Assembly (NCBI GenBank): GCA_039881145.1
Contig: JAYKKI010000087.1
Span: forward strand, 9,230,001-9,294,000
DNA: 64,000 nt
Source of the DNA: Druceiella hillmani
Taxonomy: Eukaryota > Arthropoda > Insecta > Lepidoptera > Hepialidae
Reading direction: 5' to 3'
In this document: positions 48,248 through 60,600 of the stretch, piece after piece
Position numbering within the stretch: position 1 is the stretch's first letter
Layout: the number at the start of each line of letters is the position of its first letter
Position numbers and translations under genes: made by a program
Notes under the pieces: generated by a model
The model's database searches: none
Told to the model about the DNA's origin: nothing
What the model saw: the letters and a program-made list of their open reading frames with translations, nothing else

Positions 48248-49734
48248 ATGTGTGTGAGATTAACATAATGTTTTTTTATTTTGTATTAAATCTGTAGTTT
48301 TTTCAAAATTATCAATAAATTCAATATAGGATCAAAAAAACAAATATACATAAACCTGTGTGTTGTTTTCGTTAAATTAATTAACTTCTATCTAATCACA
48401 TACGAAGTAATATTCATTACGCTTATGTCGGAAAAACAATTAAATTTTATTCTTTCCTTGTGCAGAAGATTAATTGAAGAATTTAGAAAATTTGGGGAAT
48501 AAAAAAAATTCAGGAATGAAATTTCAAGCATTAATAAATAAAGACACATAACTTTCAAATTTACTACGCAAAGAAAACGTCAGGTATGAAAAGAAGTGAT
48601 TTGAAAAATCATTTTCATTAAAGACAGTGTAATTCTTTTTTTGCGAAATATGTGGTTAATAATTGTGCTAATATTTTCAAGAGCTTACAAGTTTAAAATA
48701 TCAGATGGGACGAACTGTATTTTTTTGGGATTTCGATTACATTTGAAAGAAAATCATAATAGGTACCCCTAAATAAACAACATGAGATGAATATTAAATG
48801 AATAATTAAATTTTATTAAATTAATAATTAATAAATTTTCATGATAATTTCAATTTTTTTAAACAATACGAAATCCGTAAAACGTTCGTACGAACAATTA
48901 ATGCACGTGACTTCAAATTTGAAGCAAAGTTGGAAACGACATTTCTAATCATAAAGAAATTAAAACTGTAGAATTATAAAATTCTTATAACAATTCACAG
49001 ATGAATATAGACTTGATTCTCTAAACAACTATCAATACACGCCATGGAAAAACAGGTTATAGGTCTACGCACTCTAATTTGTATTAAACACAATTTTACT
49101 CTAATTATCTCCTATAAGCAGTTAGCAAAAATACACAATAATTGCCGAGGGTCATTATGCACAATGCTTGAGCAACTGTTTTTTATATAAGTGTTACAGG
49201 TCGAAAAGTCATCTATGTTATACTTGAAATTTAGTTGTATAACTACAGAACTACATCACTGAAATTCAGACAAAAATCAATAATCTTAACGTTTAGCTGA
49301 TATTCATACACGATTCTGGAACAAATATATTATTTCAGTGATGGCTTTTTCAATTACAGTATGAAATAAACTGATTTATTTCAATATTAACGAGACGAAT
49401 GATACATAGCTTATCATTATGCTAAGCAAAGAGACAAATCGACCATAGTTCACAACAGTGTATGATAATGTTAAACAAAAGTTACAGGGGAACGCTCAAG
49501 TCATGCCTTCTTTCCTTAACTTCCTCTGTTTTGTTTTTGAAATGAAGTAAAAAGATCTATGCTTTCCTTCTTAGCTGCTCTTCAAGTGAGAAGAAACCAG
49601 TAGAAAACCTTGACATGATAAATTGAGGATCAACAGTGTGCTAATTCATAGAATTTATTATGTATACCAAAATGTAATAAAATATAGTAAACAGAAAAAC
49701 CAACGTAGGTTCTATCTCTCCACCAAATCTATAC
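48244..49734. other. Non-coding AT-rich sequence, no gene seen
   Basis: No recognisable coding or repeat content. The LINE remnant that follows may begin somewhat earlier than 49735 in a form too decayed to read. Confidence 0.55.
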
Positions 49735-50278
49735 GATCTAAGTAAACAGACGCATAAGACTGGGATAGACAGTTTACTCAAAACTTAAGTTCATCTTCAA
49801 AATAAATATTGAGAACCACTTAAAAGCCTGCATCTTCAGTTAATGTGTACTGCCAATGATTTAGGGAGCCGAAACTTGGGTAACAATAGAGCCGTTCCGT
49901 AAAAAAATATTATTGTTCAAAGGGCTAAAAAGGGATGTTGTAGAAATATCTTTAAAGGAGCACAAAGTCAATTAGTGCTTCGAAAATAAAGTAACAAGGT
50001 CAAGAGAGTGGAGAAACTTAAGTGGCAGTGAGCTGGTCACTTCGCTAGAAAGTGGGACTCGCGGTATAAAGTTTTGTTGAAGTAAAGACTCTGAAAGTGC
50101 GAAATCAAAATGGGTAACTGTAAATACGAGTTAATAAGATAGAAACAGAGTTGTATGCGCACACTGGATCCAGATAACCAATAGAGATTAAAGAAGAAGA
50201 AACAGAGTAGTGAATATTAAAGGAAGCCTACAACAAAATGGTTAACGATGGCTTATGATAATGATGATTACAGAAACC
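49735..50278 (+). pseudogene. RTE-like LINE, 3' remnant
   Basis: Plus-strand remnant of the C-terminal part of an endonuclease-RT LINE, different from the one at 10.3 kb. In one frame: VNRRIRLG, a stop, SKLKFIFKINIENHLKACIF, a stop, CVLPMI, a stop, GAETWVTIEPF (to about 49905). After drift come KVTRSREW, a W-ELVTS segment and, near the end, EAYNKMVNDG-like sequence with a TGATAATGATGATTA tail (50254-50270). The order of VLP-GAETW, the WQWAGH-like region and the final EAY block is that of RTE-type LINEs in insects. It has many stops and frame changes. It abuts palindromic repeat copy D at 50279. Confidence 0.75.
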
Positions 50279-50470
50279 CACAAAATTAACGCCTAATATA
50301 TTCAATACTTACAAGTATTGAATATATTTGGCGTTAATTTTGTAGAAATGCATTATTCACAATTAAATGAAACTACGTGATGTAGTATTATTTCTACTTT
50401 CCTTAAGTTCTTTTCCACGACCTGGGTTTCGTTGTATTACAACATCTTCAGGTGGGCTATTAGCAAAGAT
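50279..50470 (-). mobile_element. Palindromic hammerhead repeat, copy D, tail-to-tail
   Basis: Starts with a 32-bp piece of the family end (50279-50310) that is inverted, after a 2-base spacer, as 50313-50344, giving a hairpin with a single mismatch near ATTAACGCC(T/A)AATATATTC. The second piece continues as the longest hammerhead-bearing unit of the window, in minus orientation: TGCATTATTCACAATTAAAT, the ACTACGTGATGTAGT palindrome, the hammerhead-like motif, and CTATTAGCAAAGAT at its outer end. Confidence 0.78.
50414..50457 (-). ncRNA. Hammerhead-like ribozyme motif, copy D (best stem II)
   Basis: On the minus strand: CCCAC then CTGAAGA, a fully paired 5-bp stem II (GTTGT/ACAAC around AAT), CGAAAC, CCCAGG forming a one- to two-pair stem III, GTC, then GTGG closing stem I. 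This copy and the left arm of copy B keep all conserved core bases. The one extra U between core and stem II and the minimal stem III are the weak points; known hammerheads with such a stem III work poorly as monomers. Confidence 0.52.
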
Positions 50471-50548
50471 CATGAAACTCTAAAGAGAAAGAATGTCTCA
50501 GCACTGAATTCAAACTTTAAATAATAATGAAAAACCAGTTATTGTTTA

Positions 50549-50864
50549 TATAATATTTTAATTACAGTAGACCAAAGCATATTTGTGCGGATTTTATTTA
50601 CGGAATATTGCACCACCAAGATGTTTCCCATCTCCAGCCATAAGATAGCTCTCATTTCTTCCCTTATTTTAACCTTCAGCTGCTCCAGAAAAAGTCATCT
50701 GGGGTTAAGTCGGGCGACCGGAGTAGCTAAATTATATCTCCAAATCTACTTACAACTTTTCTCGGAAATATAGCTCAAATTGTGTCCATGGAGACTTTAT
50801 CTGTGTGGGCAGTGGCTCCATTTTGCACAAATGTACTCTAGTTTACTGTCATTAAAATATTATA
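50549..50864 (-). mobile_element. Mariner-derived MITE, 316 bp
   Basis: Ends are inverted: TATAATATTTTAAT (50549-50562) and its complement (50851-50864), with similarity continuing inward through ACAGTA and ATTTGTGC for about 38 bp. The sequence around each end begins with TA, fitting TA target sites of the Tc1/mariner superfamily. The interior is an internally deleted transposase on the minus strand: NGATAHTDKVSMDTI, RSPDLTPDDFF and LEQLKVKIREEMRAI survive, with stops. The left end matches that of the longer copy at 59.5 kb, so this is a deletion derivative of the same family. Confidence 0.85.
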
Positions 50865-50902
50865 AGTACAATAATTTTACAATATAATAATTGCTGAGAC
50901 AC

Positions 50903-50903
<1 letters not shown>

Positions 50904-50950
<47 letters not shown>
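50904..50950. repeat. (TA)n microsatellite
   Basis: Uninterrupted TA array of about 46 bp. Confidence 0.95.
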
Positions 50951-50952
<2 letters not shown>

Positions 50953-51377
50953 TTGTCCAATATATAGGTGTATAGTTGGCATTTAAAATAAAAATTAATA
51001 CGATAGAACAGTCACGTTAGTTTTTATTTTAAATAACTCGCTACTAATAATTTTGCCTAGATAATTCGAATACATGTTTTGGTTTCGAACTTTGAAAGTA
51101 GGCCCCAAGACCAACTAAAGAAGAGCTAAGAAACTTTAAATTAACCGTTTCAACTTTAAAATTTATATTATTATTGGTATAGTTATATGATATTTAAGTT
51201 TCATAATAGACGCATGTTATAAAACCTGTGCATAATATTATTATACCTGTATTTTATGACATCGATATTTATACATAAACTTCAATTTCAACTTCTGTAC
51301 AAATTAAATGCTATATTTAATGTTTTTAGTGATACGGATTTCCGTCACTATTTAATGTAGTACACTAAGGAATCTAA
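50951..51377. other. Non-coding AT-rich sequence, no gene seen
   Basis: No recognisable coding or repeat content. Confidence 0.65.
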
Positions 51378-51542
51378 TCAAATTTTATTACCAATTCACA
51401 ATTAAATGAAACTACGTGATGTAGTATTATTTCTACTTTCTTTAATTTATTTACCACGACCTAGGTCTTTACCACGACCTAGGTTTAATAATGAATTTCT
51501 ACAAAATTAACACCAAATATATTCGATATTCAAATTTTATTA
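51378..51542. mobile_element. Palindromic hammerhead repeat, copy E, 13-bp target duplication
   Basis: Identical 13-mers TCAAATTTTATTA at 51378-51390 and 51530-51542 flank a 139-bp copy. It opens with the inverted arm (CACAATTAAATGAAAC, ACTACGTGATGTAGT, TTTCTACTTTCTTTAA) and reaches only the stem III/cleavage part of the hammerhead, where TTTACCACGACCTAGGT stands twice in tandem (51450-51466, 51468-51484). It then switches to the direct family end (AATAATGAATTTCTAC to ATTCGATAT). The core CTGAAGA and stem II are absent. Confidence 0.85.
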
Positions 51543-54500
51543 GTTTATTGCGGCGTATGAGAATATACAATTCCAGGAACAAAATTGAGCGCTGCCATAT
51601 GTTGTATTTTTTTTTCTATTTATATGCAGATAATTTACGCCAAAAACATAATTTTATAGCATGGTCGTAATTTCTGTAAACTGGTTAGAATTGAAGTATT
51701 TTTTTATGAATTAAATGTGCAGTAGGACATTAAAAGAAATATTTTTTTCTCATTTTCATTTAACAGTTATTTTAGGAATAAATGGAAGAATCCTTATCTA
51801 AATTACTTCGAAACAGGTTACAAAATTTTGCATAAACAAATATTTTCCTAACAATTTTTTGCTTATATATTTATGAGATTGGTATTTCGTTTCGAATACC
51901 GGTGAACATTTTTAACCCGACTTGAATAAAATAAGCTTAATTTGAGTATCTGTTGAGAAACAATTTTATTTAATTAATGCCTGTTTCGTGTTCAGTTGCA
52001 ATAGTATTTATTGCGCACCACAACAAGATAAGATGGCACCATAACATGCCAGAAAAATATCCAGGGACACCCAACACAAATATCAGCTAGGGACACCCAA
52101 CAAAAAAATTTAACGACATTGCATTGTTAATTGAGAATCGTTTACCTATAGTTTATGTTTTAGACTAGAAAAATATTTAAATCTGATACTTTATCTATAG
52201 TTAGGATTGATAATCAATTTTTTTTATTTTCGAGCAGAGGAAGAAAGAATTGCGGTTGTCCAAAAGTGTTAAATCGAGTTTTCGGTGGAGTTATATTTCA
52301 CTAACATAGTCTAAAACATATTTTAGGCTAATTTATACTTAACGAATCTTGATAAAATTGCGTATTTGCTAATTTCTTCTAAATATGTCCACCTTTTCAA
52401 TTTTTTTTGTAATCTTGAAATTTACAAAATAGAAAAAGAATAAAAAAAATTCATTTTCTCCAGAAAAGTAATCGTTTCTTTTTAAAATTTTGACATTTTT
52501 ATGATGATATGATTTTATGAAAAATATTTTTTCCGAAAACATCTGATTAACATACTTCTCTTCATACTGAAATAGATTGAATGTGTACATTTAGCGCGGA
52601 CGAGACGTACAGGAGGTGCACAGAATTTTACTGACTGATACCTAATAAACACAATAAAATAGGAAAATCCAATTTTTATTTAGCATTACGAAAATCATAT
52701 GTACAGATTTCTTCATTGCGTCACATTATAAAAAAGCGATTGAATTTTTTTATTCGTATTCCTGCATTTTTTACATTAATTTTCACAATCCTTGTCTTCA
52801 ATTATAATATTAGATATCAAATGAGTGAGGGATACTTCGTAACTCTCATGAATCCAAAAATAAATTTATACGATACGCAACTTCTTTTAGTGCGTGCGTG
52901 CGAATGTGGGTGCGAATTTATGTAATTTTTGAAATAAATTGGTGAGAAAAAAGTTTAATTATAAATGCAATTCATCTCTTTGCCTTTCCTTTAGTAGTAT
53001 AAGTGTTCGTATAGAAAACGTATTATGCTGTATCGTGATTTCAATTTTCAAAGGGTATAAATCATGATAAAAGAAAAAATGGCAAATTTTGTAAATTTAT
53101 AATTTCCTAAACATTTTCAGAACTTTTCTACATTTTTCAGATTTTTTAGTTCATATGTTGAGAAAAATTTTAGCAGTGCTTAACAAGTGTCTGTGTTATA
53201 TATACATTTAATACAGCTAGATATTCTTGAGACGCAATAACTAATCTGTTTTTCTTAATGACATAACGTTCGTCGCTAAGAAATTTAATTAAAGAAAGAG
53301 AGATTGGCGTCTGATCTTAACTCGGCGCTTTAATTTAACTCAGAGTCACCGAGTAACTTCAAAAAGCTTCCACGTTCTCTAAAAAACAAAATCAGTGTTG
53401 TATTTGAACTATAAGTCATTTCTAATACGGGCTAATGTTATTACAGTTCCACGATCTTGTGGAAACAGCGCACGCCGTTTCATATTTTCCAAGCAATTTG
53501 AAGGTAAAACTCGAATACAGACATTAAAAAGCAACTCATTTTTAATCATTGTATTAGAATTTAAACTTAATTTGTGAACCAATATTTGTGTAGATTTAGT
53601 AAAAAATAAAAAGAAAATGCCAGATAGTGGTCCATGGACAAATTTTTATTGAATTTAAATTGATTATTAAATTGATTCGTCTCTCTCGTTATTTATTAGA
53701 AAAAATATCACTCATATAAATTATTAGAAATAAATAATTATTGACCTATAAGAAGTATAAATAGTTTAAAATATTACTAGTACTCACTTGACGTCGCGTT
53801 TTTGGCTAAGATTGTCCAAACGATGACCGTTGCATCTATTTTGCTTCATTTGATAAATATCACAAATGAAAATTATCCCGATCTGTCACTTGACCGGATG
53901 ATCAATTCACAGAATACATATCAAAAGCAGCAAATATGTAGACATGTGTTTGTCAAAATAGGCTAACAAACTATTTCGCTTGGCGTAATAAGAAAAAAAA
54001 TACGACCACGAGACTGTCAATCGGTACACACTTGCAGTGATTCCTTTTTAATTTAATTTCATTAATATATAATTTTCCTCAACCTCATATTATGATTTAT
54101 TAATAGTTTTGTACTTTTAATGGACATAGATAATTTCAGTAATACAGGGTAACTTTGGAATGATCTATAAGCAAAATTTTATTCCTAGTAAAATTCCTTT
54201 ATAAAATGAAGCATTAGAATGAAGCACAAAACAAATATTATCTATATACATTCTTTTCAAGGTATGCAAAAATGTTTATCTATGATGTTCTCGATAATCT
54301 ACACGTAATAACATACTCATAATAATATCTGTTAAGAGACGTCTAAATATATATGTGTTAGGTTAGGATTACAAGGTGTCCTGGATTCTCTTGAATTTAG
54401 CAGTCGCTACTAAATAATCCAGATTGCAGTAAATTTATTAAAATGACTAAATCAAAACGTAATCATATTAAACTAAATATTATACGTATCAAAATACGAA

Positions 54501-57500
54501 AGTTAAGTTCGTAATTGCAATAAAATAAGATTTAGAATATAGAAAGAGAAGTAACTATTTAAAAATGCTTTTGTCAAATATTAATATTAGCTCTTAATAA
54601 TTTAGATAGATGGGACTCACGTAACGTTTGCTTTCGTGAATCAATCACTCTTGTATTTATTTTACTTTATATTTGATAGTAGAAGTCAATTTTCTAAATT
54701 GTTTAATGATGTCTTTATGGAGATTAGAAAACAAGCATGGAAACAGTTGTCTGTTGTATTGTGGTAAATTTTATGTTTTTCCAGTAGAGAGTGATGATGG
54801 AGAAACGTATTAATAGGCGTAGAGATGGATCTTAATATATTTTTCCTATTAGGGATGCCGATACGGAGATAAAATGAGGACAATTGAAGGAAATGTTCAC
54901 TAGTATTAACTTTTTTGACGTTTTGTAGAAACTTATACATTATATAAATGTTACATGAAATAAATGACATAAATGTTCACTTTTATTCAGAAATAAATAT
55001 TAAAAACTTGTACAATTATGAAAATGCCGTATATTGGTCATTATATAAATATTTTTTCATATCTATTAATCCCGTAATTGATAAAATATTATATGGAAAT
55101 AAATAAATTGCTTTGTCACTATTTTATTTCATAAATAATATTTATGACTTATGGGCGAAGTAACAAATTGGTTTAGTAATAATAACAGGGTTCAGCAACC
55201 CAAAAATTCTTTGTCACTAAATACATAGTAATTTTCAAGGTGCGACAAACTTTATAAGAATATTAATGCGGAATTTAGAAAATATTCGGATGCTCCCTGA
55301 ATGCGGATATAGATATCTGTAACATCACAAATCTGAAGAGACAGAAATTATAGTCTAGTTTCGTGTGTATTTCAGTTATTCCACTTATTATTACGTTTTA
55401 CTACTCATATATACTCAATAAAGTATACAGATCACAGAGAAGGTAAAGCTAAGTTTGCATAAATACAAAGCTTTCTGCAGAGACTTTTTATTATGGTAAA
55501 GGAATAGTCATAAATTAATTTGTACACAGGGCGTGAATCTCTCTTAGCCTTAATTCGTCTTATTTTCAGTCAGAGAACACTGTCCTCATTCTCTATCTTC
55601 TATATGATATCTTTAATTTATATTTTATCTTGAAAATTTCTTCCAATCAAATTTCTAATGACAATATTACTTTCGTTTAATTTTTTTTTCTGCTAAATTT
55701 ACTTCTTGTAATTATTATTCTTTTCAATTTAGTTTAGTACAAATTGCATAGGTATTTTTCAATAATCACGTATCCTAATTAAACAGTAACATTTGTAAAC
55801 ATCCATACCGACAACAAACAGAATAGTTTTGTTTAAATATGGGTTGACCTAGAACTTGACTTCACATAATTAATTATGTCTAAATTACTATCCAGTGTAG
55901 ATAAACTGCTGCCGTCTGTTAAGAGTGTATTCCTGAATTTATTTCTGTCAAGTACTTTAAATTGTGTCCCTTTTAGTCCATAAGGCGACCATATCATTTG
56001 TTATGTAGTTTTGATTAGAGTTAAGAAAAAGTTGATAAATTAGTCAAGGGTAGAAGAATTTAAAAGATGCATGAAAATGATTCTAATTTTAGAAGAAATA
56101 TCTAGTGAGTTGTAATATCGTATCTCAAATACTGAGTTATGCTCTAGCTATAATTAGTAGATTTTTAGCCGTAAAGTATCGATTTCCCAGTTGGCCATTT
56201 TATCCCCATTAAAATGGATAAGGTCTTCAATTCACCGGAATATTTTATGTATGCTGACGCTTATCGCCGGTGTGTGTGAACTGATTGGAATGGATCTCTT
56301 TTAATTTAGAAGGGTATTTCCATTTATCCAGATTTTCATTATTTAGAACCTCACTCGTACAATCACTTATTTGTTCACATTATTCATAATTTTTTTTTAA
56401 ATATTGCTTGTATCCTTTTCCCAATTTTTTAAAATAATTTTTAAAGTTTTTTTTAAAAGAAATTTTTTGATCCTCCCTTTCCTCTATCGTAAGATAACAT
56501 AGCATTTAACAGGCATACGCCTATTTAAATAGGTCTCCAATGCAAAGTTAAAAAGCAAGTACTGGAAATGCATAATAATTATTATTTAGTCTACTTCATT
56601 GCTAGATCATATCAATATATTTAAAATATGTGAATACTTATAGTTAATTCTTTCTTGGGGTCGACGTAAAGTTGAAATAAAAACACACGTAACAAAATAA
56701 TCAAACTGACCTAATCTTGGGTCTAATGACTATACCCATTTTTTTCATTTAAACTTAGCATCAACTCCAAAAAAGTAACAATTGTTAGTACGTATCGATA
56801 CGATCAATGCAAATTGCTATTTAATTACATAATCAGGAAGTGTAATAATGATTTTTAGTTCAGTGATTAATGAACAAGTTTGTTTTCGAAATCGGTCGGT
56901 TGTCTTTTATTCCAAATTCGAATATATTTTACTTTAAAGTCATTATAATAGTGAAAATCTAAATTAATGGGATACCCCATTCACGGATAAATTTAAAATT
57001 TACTTTATTTTTACTTTAACTAATATAAAATTTGCAGCACTATGATAGCATACAACGTCAAAATTGTAGAAGAAAAATAATTTATGATGTAAATAATTTA
57101 TGATATGATTAATATTACTGGATTTGTTTCTAACCAACGATATATAACTAAGCATATAAACACGGAACATTTTGGAAGCTGAAAGTTAATATATGTTTCT
57201 ACGTATGTGTGAGCTTTAAAATTTATAAAAATGAATGTTTTGGCTCCTTTTGCTTTATAATACTTCACTAAGCGTTATGTTTCCAGACATATAATATTAC
57301 GTTTTCAAATTAAAATAAACGGAAATAAATAAACTTGTAAAACAATTTAAGTATTTCAGGATCTGAAAAATTCCAACGAAAAACCGTTTGAAAACAAAAT
57401 AAAAATAAAGAGATCCTCAATAACACTTACAACTTGGATGAACTAACATTTGTTTAAGCAGATATATTCAGCTGAAAGTCCTTACATACGTTTACTATGT

Positions 57501-59527
57501 ATTTTACAACTTTCATTTTGGATTTCACCGTAATAGGTTAAACAAATTAAAAGTTATAAAAACACAAGTTATAAAAACAGAAACAAATTGTACAGAAATA
57601 AGCAGGTGAGAAGGCATAGCAAAAACTTAAAATATATAAAAGTGTAAAATGCCACCAACTTGGAAATAAGTGGACCATATTAATGTGTATAACCTTAAAG
57701 TTGATACATTAATCAAATAATAAGAAAATACGACCTTAGGTAATCTGAATATAGCTCTTTTCATGAAGTCAAACTAACCACATTTCCTCTATATATAATA
57801 AACATGCGTTTTTATAAGTCAATGATATATTTTGCTTGAAAGTACTAACACTGCGTTCATCTATACATTAACTACATCTGCTGAATGTCAGTAGTAGTTT
57901 AGCTAGAACATATTTGTAAACTAGACCACACACTTTAAATTGCAATATTATGCGGGCACGGATGGGTTCTTATCTTTATTATATCGTTAAGCGGAATGAA
58001 ATAAATTCATTAACAGCTTGCCAGAATAATTGATTGTAAAACATGACACCTCGTTAAAGGTACGTTTTCAATTCAAGCACTAATATGTATCACTCACACA
58101 ACACCGAATTCACCAAATCACATTAACGAAAACATACTCAAGTTTATGACACGTTCATGAAGCTCTCAAGGCAATTCACTGCGGTCACAATACTTGACTT
58201 GGGAAACAAATTCAATGATAAAAAACTAATCAAATAAATCAGCGACATAAATTGATGATTTCATTTTTTTCAGTATATGTTGATTATTTCAATTTATTAT
58301 TGATAGCGAAAATTATATACAATTTATCTTATTCAGTATTGTCTGCGTCAAATATTAGTTCATAATTATACACATTCATACTTATAAACATTGCATTCGG
58401 GTCAAATTTCACTTTGAAAATAATAAATAAACGTCCATTATTTCCAAACAAAGTGAAATTCGACTTACCGTAACGTCCGCTTTGGACGTTTCTTACAATA
58501 ATAATTATAATTTTTTGTTACAATAATAATCATAAGCATTAGGGGAGCCAGTGTCTCTATCGCAATTCTCTTATAGAACAGTGATAGATTCACTGTTATA
58601 TAACGATAAAATTAATATCATAAAATATTTTTAAAAATTATAAAGTTTTTTGCACTTTCTACCGAAATATTATAAACGTAAAGAAACGTGTTTATTAATT
58701 TTTGGTTGACAAAGCATTAATATAAAATTATATGTTATGAAATGGTGTGGGTGTGTACGTTCGTGTATATGTGTATGCGCGTGTGTGTGTGCGCGAAAGC
58801 ATGCGCATTGTGCAAAATGCTTACCCCTGTCTGTACGCTTATATGTGTAAAGAATTGCGTAAGCGTAGGCACGTGTAAATATGTATGGGTGCATGTTATG
58901 CGTTTTCTATCTCCTCCTCAACGTATGCACGAATTTAGATGACTAAATGATATTTGCCACGAATATTATGTAAGTTCACAGTAAGATTAGACATTATTTA
59001 GATTGTCACTATACGTATAAAACGTTATTGAAAACATTGACGTAATCTATTATTCCTTCACTGTATGGCGGTAATTATTTTATTTAATTTAATAAAATAT
59101 TTACGTTTGTATAGTAACTGCAGTTTCTATTAGTATCCAGAGCACTTGGATGCAAATCCGATAGAGAAAATTTGAAAAAGTAATATCTAACGTAGCACAA
59201 CTTTTCTTGTAAGAAAAGCTTGCAAAATTGCTAGTGTGCTTGTAACTATACATGGTATATCATTAATCCATTAATGAAAATATGAATTATGTGTTGAAAA
59301 CAACAACATAATTACAGGTCGATATGGCACTGGGAAGACTTAGTTTAGTAAAGTACCACTCAGGTTTGATGAACAGAAAAGGAATGAGTTTTATTTACAA
59401 AACTGCATCATTTTTACAAAATACGCCTAGTCAATGAAGAGATGAGAATATTTAAATGGAGATAGAAAACAGTAAAATTTGATCTGCAGTCTCGCAAGTC
59501 TATAAAAAAACGATTTTAGTAATTGTA
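51543..59527. other. Eight kilobases of AT-rich sequence, no gene seen
   Basis: No domain-bearing frame. Small structures seen: AGGGACACCCAACA twice at about 52053-52100, AAGTTATAAAAACA twice at 57551-57580, an inverted 16-bp pair GTCAAATTTCACTTTG (58401-58416 against 58449-58464, one mismatch), and an imperfect TG/CG tract at 58745-58805. Open frames at 52369-52590, 52716-52925 and 54686-54970 have no recognisable motif. Confidence 0.55.
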
Positions 59528-60600
59528 ACATTTTAATTACAGTAGAATAAAATACATTTGTGCGGATTTTATGTACAGAACTTTACACTATCAAGGTCTC
59601 CCATCACGGCGAACGCACGCCTTAAAGCGTAAGCGGGACGCGCCGCAGAGCGTCAACTGAGATGGCTCTCACTTTTTCCCTCATTTTAGCCTTCAGCTGC
59701 TCCAAATTTATAAGTGCAATTCAGAAACTCTTGCTTTGAGATAACCTCATAGAAAAAAAGTCAGCTGGTGTTAAATCTGGGTAGCCAAATAATGTCTCCA
59801 AATTGGTTTAGGCCTTTTCCCAGAAATAGCTCTCTAATTGTGTCCATAGAAACCCGAAGTCTATGGGCAGTGGCCCAATCTTGCTAAAACCACACATCTC
59901 AGTCATCAATATCCTCCTGTCATAGCTGCCGCTCACTTGTCACTACACTGCTTGCTTCACTCTGTAAACATTGCACCGCGGTCATTAAATCAGAGTCAAT
60001 AAAGGTCTGCTAGGAAAATGGCTATTTGTATGTCTGTATAATATCTAAATTGTGCACCATACTGTAACTTTAGGGCTATGTAATGCTTTCTTATACTTTT
60101 CTTTTGGATTCCTGGTAACCAACAATGACAATTTTGACTATTTACGTAACCTTCAAGATGGAAGAGTGATTTATCGCTAAAATAAATATTGTCCATCCCA
60201 TTTTCCTCTGAAAAAATGTCTAAAATTTTCTGACAGGAAATTTTCCGCTTGTTGTAGTCTTCAGGTATAATTTTTTTTAAGCAAACTGAGTTTTAATTGG
60301 AGATGTTGATTTAAATCTAAAGTCAAAATTCTTTGAAGACCTGAATGATGGATATTTAAAGAGGTAGCATGTTTTCTAACTGATCTTCATGCCCTTTGAC
60401 CGCAGTGACCAGGCGGTTGATGTTTCCAATTGATCGCAGAGTTCTATTATATATACTTGAATGATTTAATTTGCATCCTGTCGCTTTGAAGTTTGTTACC
60501 CACAACTTGATAAACTGAACACTGGGCCATCATTTAAACGCCAGATTTCAAAATTATTACTAAACATACGTCGTGCGTCACTAACGCAAAGAAACTCTCA
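59528..60600 (-). pseudogene. Fossil Tc1/mariner-like transposase, near full length
   Basis: Minus-strand transposase with many frame breaks. In order: a helix-turn-helix remnant SVRKHATSLNIHHSGLQRIL (about 60395-60335), NIYFSDKSLFHLEGYVNSQN (60190-60131) with the first catalytic Asp in FSD, QDWATAHRLRVSMDTIRELF (from 59883 down) with the second in QD, a damaged PDLTPADFF box (about 59780-59755) for the third acidic residue, and INLEQLKAKMREKVRAISVD (about 59720-59660). The downstream end, ATTTTAATTACAGTAGA at 59530-59546, matches the terminal repeat of the MITE at 50.55 kb. The opposite terminal repeat was not found near 60600, so that boundary is approximate. Third catalytic residue spacing could not be measured reliably because of the frame changes, so the subfamily is left open. 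Confidence 0.82.

Noticed and set aside
45344..51542. Palindromic repeats as a CRISPR array
   Set aside because: Spacing is irregular, the orientation is mixed, target duplications are present, and the context is eukaryotic.
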